Made by a program: the position numbers and the translations under genes. Shown one piece after another: positions 1 to 3,666 of a stretch of 5,967 nucleotides of DNA. The notes under the pieces were generated by a model. It ran no database searches, was not told where the DNA came from, and was given only the letters and a program-made list of their open reading frames with translations. Within the stretch, counting starts at the first letter, position 1. Every line of letters starts with the position of its first letter. Origin of the DNA: Nitrospirota bacterium. GTDB lineage: Bacteria; Nitrospirota; Nitrospiria; SBBL01; Manganitrophaceae. The stretch is from assembly GCA_023248505.1 (NCBI GenBank), contig JAHFEM010000142.1, positions 1 through 5,967 on the forward strand, read 5' to 3'.

Positions 1-66
1 AAAATAATATTGACGAGGTAATACAGCCGCTCCGAAAGGAAGGAACGGTTTGCATCATTCAGAAAG

Positions 67-71
67 GGAGG
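67..71 (+). promoter_or_regulatory. Ribosome binding site that fixes the start of the DUF4383-type gene
   Basis: GGAGG lies 8 nt before the ATG at 80, inside a purine-rich run (63-74). It favours ATG 80 over the in-frame TTG at 50, because the SD site would otherwise lie inside the coding region. Confidence 0.8.
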
Positions 72-79
72 GAACGCGA

Positions 80-472
80 ATGTCTACCGTATCGAAGAGC
101 GTCATGACGCTCGGCATTATTTTTATCATTATCGGGATTTGGGGATTCTTCCAGAATCCCATTCTGGGACTGTTCCTGGCTGATCCCGTCCACAACGGGG
201 TTCACCTGATCTCCGGCATTCTTGCGGTGATCTTCGCATCGCGCGGGGAAGCCCCGGCGAAGCAATTCTCCAAGGTCTTCGGCGTGATTTACGGACTGCT
301 TGCCATTTACGGATTCTTTGTTCCCGGCCATCTTTATTTCGGATTTCTGCAGGCGAACAACGCAGACGATTGGCTTCACCTGGTCTTGGCGGCGATCTTC
401 CTCTATCTCGGTTACAGCCGCGTCTATGGCGTCTACCATCGGCGGATGCATGAGGCGCCTGCCCGAGGGTAA
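80..472 (+). CDS. DUF4383-type small integral membrane protein
   Basis: A 130-residue protein whose biochemical role is unknown. The sequence shows four hydrophobic segments at about residues 8-24, 38-54, 64-82 and 97-114, a short basic C-terminal tail (HRRMHEAPARG) and no cleavable signal peptide, so it should sit in the inner membrane with four spans. The spacing of N39/H42/G46 in helix 2 and D97/H100 at the start of helix 4 resembles DUF4383 family proteins; this is recognition from memory. The start is ATG 80, preceded by GGAGG; an in-frame TTG at 50 would add ten residues (MHHSEREGTR) not expected in this family. It is the only + strand gene here and converges with the acetyltransferase. 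Only 79 bp of upstream DNA is visible and no convincing sigma70 promoter is seen there, so it could be the last gene of an operon starting outside the window. Confidence 0.85.
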   Translation: MSTVSKSVMTLGIIFIIIGIWGFFQNPILGLFLADPVHNGVHLISGILAVIFASRGEAPAKQFSKVFGVIYGLLAIYGFFVPGHLYFGFLQANNADDWLHLVLAAIFLYLGYSRVYGVYHRRMHEAPARG

Positions 473-494
473 AGAGCGTCGAGGTCCTTGCTTC

Positions 495-541
495 CGATGG
501 GGACCACTCGCCTGCTGAGAGCGGGCGAGTCGCCCTCATCG
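495..541 (+). terminator. Nested hairpin between convergent genes, candidate transcript end
   Basis: The core is a 10-bp stem, ACTCGCCTGC (506-515) against GCGGGCGAGT (521-530), with loop TGAGA and one G-T pair. Outside it, CGATG (495-499) pairs with CATCG (537-541), and GGG (500-502) with CCC (533-535) across a one-base bulge. It starts 23 bp after the DUF4383-type stop and ends 30 bp before the acetyltransferase stop on the other strand. There is no U-run on either side, so it is not a classical intrinsic terminator. It may act as a 3'-end stabilising structure or back up Rho-dependent termination. The single wobble becomes an A-C mismatch in the - strand RNA, so the fold is slightly better for the + transcript. 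Confidence 0.45.
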
Positions 542-570
542 GTGATGCCGAAGCGCACCGGGGGGGCGCC

Positions 571-1053
571 TTACAACAGCACCTTCATTTTGCGGCCCCC
601 GGTGACTTCGAAGCGCCGGCGCTCATAGAATTGAATGGTTCCGATGAACTCGGGGAGGGGCGGGGTGCAGACTTCGAGCCGCGTCCATCCTCGCTTCCGA
701 CCCAGCGCCAGGGCGGCCTCTACCAGCCTTTTTCCTACTCCCTGGGAGCGGCGGGCTGGATCAACATAGAGCTCTTGGATGACGCCGAACGCCCCCTCCG
801 CATAGAGGGAATGACTCTCGCAAAGGGCGATGAATCCGATTGCCGCATCCGTGTCGGCGTCGACCGCCTTGTACCCCGTATAGATTCCCCGCTCCAGGAA
901 TTCCCGGCATCGCGCGCTTGTCTCCGGCAGATCGATATTGAACTGCTTCTCGCCGACGGCCTCGATGATCTCGTCGGTCAGCCGCTTCACCATCGACGCG
1001 ATCAGATCGGCGTCTTCCGGTAAAGCCTCTTTGATTTGAACACGCGAATACAA
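571..1053 (-). CDS. GNAT family N-acetyltransferase
   Basis: Predicted cytoplasmic acetyl-CoA-dependent N-acyltransferase of 160 residues, a full-length single GNAT domain. Visible landmarks are the N-terminal strand and helix (VQIKEALPEDADLIASMV, about 5-22), strand beta4 VIQELYV (91-97), and the acetyl-CoA pyrophosphate loop RSQGVG (102-107, the R/Q-x-x-G-x-G/A motif A). Near the C-terminus is FYERRRF (142-148), where most relatives have FYe..GF, followed by a closing strand. The substrate cannot be told; small molecule, peptide or protein amines are all possible. The start is TTG at 1053, preceded by AAAGGAG with a 10-nt gap; no in-frame ATG or GTG lies in a better position. The gene is 112 bp downstream of the methyltransferase on the same strand, with no clear promoter or U-tailed terminator between them, so co-transcription is possible. 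Confidence 0.88.
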   Translation of the reverse strand: MYSRVQIKEALPEDADLIASMVKRLTDEIIEAVGEKQFNIDLPETSARCREFLERGIYTGYKAVDADTDAAIGFIALCESHSLYAEGAFGVIQELYVDPARRSQGVGKRLVEAALALGRKRGWTRLEVCTPPLPEFIGTIQFYERRRFEVTGGRKMKVLL

Positions 1054-1063
1054 ATAGATGTTT

Positions 1064-1070
1064 CTCCTTT
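1064..1070 (-). promoter_or_regulatory. Ribosome binding site supporting a TTG start of the acetyltransferase
   Basis: AAAGGAG on the - strand lies 10 nt upstream of the TTG at 1053. The spacing is at the long end of normal. It is the best SD match near the 5' end of this frame and is the main reason to accept a TTG start. Confidence 0.65.
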
Positions 1071-1075
1071 CGGGT

Positions 1076-1114
1076 CGAAGAGGGCTTCGCGATGTGAGCG
1101 AAAGCGCTTCGCAC
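1076..1114 (-). other. Two small hairpins in the methyltransferase-acetyltransferase gap
   Basis: CGAAG (1076-1080) pairs with CTTCG (1085-1089) around a 4-nt loop. GTG..CGAA (1094-1102, AG bulged) pairs with TTCGCAC (1108-1114) around a 5-nt loop. The CTTCGC element occurs in both. They lie just upstream of the acetyltransferase SD site in the - strand transcript. With no U-run they are poor terminators; they could be RNA processing or stability structures, or chance in GC-rich DNA. Confidence 0.25.
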
Positions 1115-1165
1115 TCAATTCGTAACGGCCCCTTCCCTATCGCTTGCTGCGGGGAGCTTCAATCT

Positions 1166-1963
1166 TCATTTTTTCTTCCGGCCCCAGACCGCGACGGTTG
1201 CGTAATACATCATCCAGGACGAGGGATCGTCCGAGAGGGTGATGAAGCGGTCAATATCGCTTTTTGTCGGGATGCCGGTCCCGATCAGGCGCTCCGCCAA
1301 ATATTCCACCGACATTTTCATGATCTTCGCCATGCGTGACCCGCCCGGAGAGAGGGGAAGGTGGACCTCGGCGCCGATTTCCAGCAGACCCTCTTTTTGA
1401 AAGATCGCCGGCAGGCTTCTTCCCAGGGCCGGGTGAATTCCCATCGACGTGTAGAGCTTGAGGATGCTGTCGAAGACCCGGGCGACCGCTCCGGAGCCGG
1501 TTCGATCCTCGCTTGCCGGCTTCTGAGCGGTGAAGTCCGGCTCCTCGATGAGAATCCATCCGCCCGGTTTGAGCGCGGAGACGATGTTCGAGAAGGCTTT
1601 CGGATAGTCCTGAATGTGCAGCAAGACATACCGGGCATGGACCAGATCAAAGCGCCCCGGCTCTAATTCCGCCGAACCGATGTCTGCCCGACGGATCTCC
1701 AGATTCGGAGAGTCCTCCGAAGAGACAAACCTTGGATCAAGATCCACGGCGACGACATGGCCTTTGTTGCCGACCCGTTCGCACATCCATCGCATCACCG
1801 ATCCGGCGCCGGGGCCGACCTCCAGGCAAGAACCGCCGGGATCGATGCCGAGCCGGGTGAGGCGCATAAAAGTCCCCGGATCAAATTCTTCCTGAATCGT
1901 ACAGAGGCGGTCCCATTCCCGCTCCTCTCTCGTATTTGAAAAGACATACCGTTGCTTTGTCAT
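1166..1963 (-). CDS. Class I SAM-dependent methyltransferase
   Basis: Predicted soluble methyltransferase of 265 residues that moves the methyl group of S-adenosylmethionine to an unknown acceptor. Rossmann-fold landmarks in order: motif I LEVGPGAGSV (48-57), the acidic end of beta2 in VAVDLDP (71-77), RADI (92-95), FDLVHAR (105-111), and the LKPGG turn before IEEPDF (131-144). After that comes a C-terminal part of about 120 residues with little recognisable signature, probably the substrate cap; an Ile/Met/Leu-rich helix near IMKMSVEYLAERL is part of it. The N-terminus (YVFSNTREEREWDRL) looks like the helical lead-in common in this broad group. Start: ATG 1963 has GGGGAG 6 nt upstream; the in-frame ATG at 2053 adds 30 basic residues unlike the family and starts right after the -10 element of the candidate promoter. 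It stands apart from its neighbours by 112 and 181 bp. Acceptor type (small molecule, lipid, antibiotic) cannot be inferred. Confidence 0.88.
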   Translation of the reverse strand: MTKQRYVFSNTREEREWDRLCTIQEEFDPGTFMRLTRLGIDPGGSCLEVGPGAGSVMRWMCERVGNKGHVVAVDLDPRFVSSEDSPNLEIRRADIGSAELEPGRFDLVHARYVLLHIQDYPKAFSNIVSALKPGGWILIEEPDFTAQKPASEDRTGSGAVARVFDSILKLYTSMGIHPALGRSLPAIFQKEGLLEIGAEVHLPLSPGGSRMAKIMKMSVEYLAERLIGTGIPTKSDIDRFITLSDDPSSWMMYYATVAVWGRKKK

Positions 1964-1969
1964 CGGCGG

Positions 1970-1975
1970 CTCCCC
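1970..1975 (-). promoter_or_regulatory. Ribosome binding site that fixes the methyltransferase start
   Basis: GGGGAG lies 6 nt before ATG 1963 on the - strand. It supports the 265-residue form over a 295-residue form starting at 2053. Confidence 0.75.
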
Positions 1976-2055
1976 ATCGGCGCAAACTTCCAGCGGTCTA
2001 AGAAAACGTCGTCCGCCTCGTCTTGAGTCCTTCGATATTCCGTCCATACTCAATC

Positions 2056-2084
2056 TGTATAATTCAATTCCTTGTCCGAGTCAA
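2056..2084 (-). promoter_or_regulatory. Candidate sigma70-type promoter of the methyltransferase
   Basis: On the - strand, TTGACT (2084-2079, five of six consensus positions) is followed after exactly 17 nt by TATACA (2061-2056, four of six). The surroundings are clearly AT-richer than the coding DNA. Transcription would begin near 2049, giving a leader of about 85 nt before ATG 1963. The last consensus T of the -10 box is not matched, so strength is uncertain. Confidence 0.6.
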
Positions 2085-2094
2085 TCTATTTGCG

Positions 2095-2130
2095 AAAATA
2101 AGAAAGAAGGGGTGGTTGGGAGAGGGTGGG
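2095..2130 (-). terminator. C-rich, G-free tract after the lipoprotein gene (possible Rho-loading site)
   Basis: The - strand transcript of this 36-nt stretch contains no G and 18 C, and it starts 14 nt after the lipoprotein stop. Unstructured C-rich, G-poor RNA is the hallmark of Rho utilisation sites. No hairpin plus U-run is present in the gap, so a Rho-dependent end for the lipoprotein transcript is a reasonable inference. The opposite reading, a chance purine tract on the + strand, cannot be excluded. Confidence 0.35.
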
Positions 2131-2144
2131 CAGCGCCATTCACT

Positions 2145-2684
2145 TCAATAGTCTGTGTTGATGATCGATCGGACGATCGGTTCCTGAATCCGAGGGTAGC
2201 GCTCTTTGAAGAGGCGAGCCTCTTCCGCGTAGCGGTCTTCGATCGCGAGCGTTCCTTGGGTTGCCCCGGACAAGACGCCTGTAGAGACGCTTCGGACCCA
2301 TTTAATGGTCCCGATGTAAACGCCCGCTCCCCGCTCCACCTCAAAGGAACCGCGCAGATTGAATGAGGATCTTCCGTCGGACCATTTTGTAACGCGGTAT
2401 TGCCCGGGGGGGAGGGCGACGAAGAATCGGGCATCGCTTCCGCCGCGCTCACAAACAACCGCGTACCTCTTTCCGGTGGAGGCATTCCAAAAGGTGAGCG
2501 TCATTGTGTCGAGCGGATTGAGGGAGTGGGCGACCTCGTCCGACCGCCCATCGATGATCAAATGTCCGAAGACGACCGATTCCTCTTTGCCTTGCAATGA
2601 GAAATCCGCCGGGACCGTGCCGACGGAAGCGGCGCAACCGGAGAGGAAAATCAAGAAGGCGATTAAGAGGGCGTGCTTCATCAT
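2145..2684 (-). CDS. Small lipoprotein of unknown function
   Basis: A 179-residue exported lipoprotein. MMKHALLIAFLIFLSGC is a signal peptide II: short basic start, hydrophobic core 5-14, lipobox LSGC with the lipidated Cys at 17. Ala at +2 predicts outer-membrane sorting. The mature part looks beta-rich: FGHLIIDG (39-46), MTLTFWNASTG (61-71), FFVALPPGQYRV (87-98, a turn of the PPG-x-Y kind seen in beta-sandwich domains), FEVERGAGVYIGTIKW (114-129), then a helical tail with DRYAEEARLFKERYP (150-164). I do not recognise a named family with certainty; the layout recalls uncharacterised proteobacterial lipoproteins and, loosely, DUF2846. ATG 2684 and ATG 2681 are adjacent and equivalent, and no clear SD site precedes either, which suggests modest translation. 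It has its own candidate extended -10 promoter and is followed by a C-rich tract. Confidence 0.82.
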   Translation of the reverse strand: MMKHALLIAFLIFLSGCAASVGTVPADFSLQGKEESVVFGHLIIDGRSDEVAHSLNPLDTMTLTFWNASTGKRYAVVCERGGSDARFFVALPPGQYRVTKWSDGRSSFNLRGSFEVERGAGVYIGTIKWVRSVSTGVLSGATQGTLAIEDRYAEEARLFKERYPRIQEPIVRSIINTDY

Positions 2685-2713
2685 TCGAGAACGGGTCCAT
2701 CGCAGATGAGTCT

Positions 2714-2722
2714 ATTCTAGCA
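2714..2722 (-). promoter_or_regulatory. Candidate extended -10 promoter of the lipoprotein gene
   Basis: TGCTAGAAT on the - strand fits the extended -10 form TGnTAtAAT with one mismatch. Transcription would begin near 2706, leaving a leader of about 22 nt before ATG 2684. No good -35 box lies 16-18 nt upstream, which is typical of extended -10 promoters but lowers confidence. Confidence 0.4.
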
Positions 2723-2765
2723 TAGGGCGCTTTGACGAGGATCGCTTCTTGGCAACAAGGACTCA

Positions 2766-2786
2766 GAAAGGGAGGGGGGCGGGGGC
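2766..2786 (-). terminator. C-rich tract directly after the SDR stop codon
   Basis: The - strand transcript here is almost all C and T (two G in 21 nt) and begins immediately after the SDR stop. No stem with a U-run is seen before the next promoter. It may help Rho-dependent termination, but it is short and could be mere base composition. Confidence 0.25.
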
Positions 2787-3485
2787 CTACCAGGGAATCG
2801 GCTCTCGATCTCGGAAAAATCCGCCCGTAGGACCCTCGTCGGGAAGGGTGGCGGCCCAGACGATACCGTCCGCCCCCTGCGCGACCGTGCGGGGCGCCGA
2901 GGCGCCTCCCATCCGGGTACGGACCCAGCCTGGGCAGACCGAATTGACCTTGATGTTGTGCCCGCTGACCTCGTCGGCGGCAATTCGGGTGAGCGCGTTG
3001 AGGGAGACCTTCGAGATCTTGTACGCCGCGGTCCCCCCCTCCATGTCATTAAGTTGACCGGCGCCGGAGGAGACATTGACCACGCGGCCGTAGTTGTTCC
3101 GCCGCATGAGGGGAATGAAGGCGCGGCAGAGGGTGAAGGGGCCGTAGAAATTGGCCGCCATCGTTTCTCGGACCGTCTCCAATGGAACCTCGAAGAGACT
3201 CACCCCTTCATCCAGGTAGACGGCGGCGTTGTTGACCAGGACGTCGAGACGGCCGAACGTTTTTTCGACGAACGCCAGGATGGTCTCCACTTCTTTCGAA
3301 TCGGTGACATCGAGCGGATGCGGGGTGATCTCCAGGCCCTCTTTGCGAAGCGCCTCCGCCGCCGCCGCTGCTTCCGAGCGCTTGCGACCGGCCAGGATGA
3401 CCTGCTGCCCCTTCTGCGCGAGCTGCCTGCAGACCTCGAACCCAATGCCTCGATTTCCGCCGGTGACCAGGGCGATCTTCTTCAT
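2787..3485 (-). CDS. Short-chain dehydrogenase/reductase, carbonyl reductase-like
   Basis: Predicted cytoplasmic NAD(P)(H)-dependent oxidoreductase of 232 residues, a complete classical SDR. Visible motifs: dinucleotide-binding TGGNRGIG (8-15), basic AGRKR (32-36) after beta2 favouring NADP(H), LDVTD (58-62), NNAAV (85-89), N112, the active-site Ser in NVSSGAG (139/140), catalytic Y155 and K159 in YKISK, and VCPGWVRT (183-190). The ending GPTGGFFRDREPIPW matches the conserved tail of the carbonyl reductase/menthone reductase-like group, so the C-terminus is intact. The physiological carbonyl or alcohol substrate cannot be told. Start: ATG 3485 has AAGGA 7 nt upstream and puts the TGxxxGIG motif at the usual position; the frame continues to 3563, but those 26 residues are not SDR-like. 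It lies downstream of the kinase on the same strand across a 181-bp gap, so separate transcription is more likely than tight coupling. Confidence 0.93.
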   Translation of the reverse strand: MKKIALVTGGNRGIGFEVCRQLAQKGQQVILAGRKRSEAAAAAEALRKEGLEITPHPLDVTDSKEVETILAFVEKTFGRLDVLVNNAAVYLDEGVSLFEVPLETVRETMAANFYGPFTLCRAFIPLMRRNNYGRVVNVSSGAGQLNDMEGGTAAYKISKVSLNALTRIAADEVSGHNIKVNSVCPGWVRTRMGGASAPRTVAQGADGIVWAATLPDEGPTGGFFRDREPIPW

Positions 3486-3492
3486 TGGGTTG

Positions 3493-3497
3493 TCCTT
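3493..3497 (-). promoter_or_regulatory. Ribosome binding site that fixes the SDR start
   Basis: AAGGA lies 7 nt upstream of ATG 3485 on the - strand. It supports the 232-residue form over the 258-residue form from 3563. Confidence 0.75.
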
Positions 3498-3535
3498 AGC
3501 GAAGCGGATACAGCGAAAAGGGGGCAAGCGATCGG

Positions 3536-3547
3536 CCGGTCGACCGG
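3536..3547. repeat. Perfect 12-bp palindrome upstream of the SDR
   Basis: CCGGTCGACCGG is a perfect dyad centred about 57 bp before the SDR start, in non-coding DNA between the kinase and the SDR. The place and symmetry would suit an operator for a dimeric regulator, but no regulator gene is in the window and no clear promoter overlaps it. GC-rich DNA gives such palindromes by chance fairly often. Confidence 0.3.
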
Positions 3548-3642
3548 AATGTTCTCGTGTCACCCGGAGCGGGGATGTGAGCGATCAGATTGGACCATTG
3601 CAGCCCGAGCCGGAATCGGACGGAAATCAAACGAGGGGACTG

Positions 3643-3660
3643 CTCCAACCGCCGTTGGAG
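3643..3660 (-). terminator. Perfect 7-bp hairpin after the kinase stop
   Basis: CTCCAAC (3643-3649) and GTTGGAG (3654-3660) form a perfect stem around a 4-nt loop. It begins 6 nt after the kinase stop codon at 3667-3669. The following - strand RNA reads CAGTCCCCTCGTTTGATTTCC, with U only in short scattered runs, so it is a weak intrinsic terminator at best. Its position suggests it ends or protects the kinase transcript. Confidence 0.45.
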
Positions 3661-3666
3661 AGGGAG

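Noticed and set aside
10..24. TTGACG and TAATAC near the left edge as a promoter for the DUF4383-type gene
   Set aside because: The two boxes are only 3 nt apart and no -10 element lies 16-18 nt after TTGACG, so they cannot form one promoter.
612..623. Perfect palindrome AGCGCCGGCGCT as a regulatory site
   Set aside because: It lies within the acetyltransferase coding sequence and is explained by the Arg-rich codons of ERRRF.
1964..2053. N-terminal extension of the methyltransferase to ATG 2053
   Set aside because: The extra 30 residues are basic and unlike the family, the SD site belongs to ATG 1963, and the candidate -10 box ends 2 bp from this ATG.
2449..2700. Out-of-frame ATG (2700) overlapping the lipoprotein start, possibly an upstream ORF or second protein
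   Set aside because: The product is Arg-rich with no recognisable motif, typical of an alternate frame of a GC-rich gene, and it has no SD site.
3486..3563. N-terminal extension of the SDR
   Set aside because: SDRs of this group begin a few residues before TGxxxGIG. The extension contains the SD site and the palindrome and has no SDR-like sequence.
3560..3580. TCAC...GTGA imperfect dyad as a CRP/FNR-like site
   Set aside because: The half-sites face the wrong way and the spacing does not fit TGTGA-N6-TCACA; the match is only four bases per arm.
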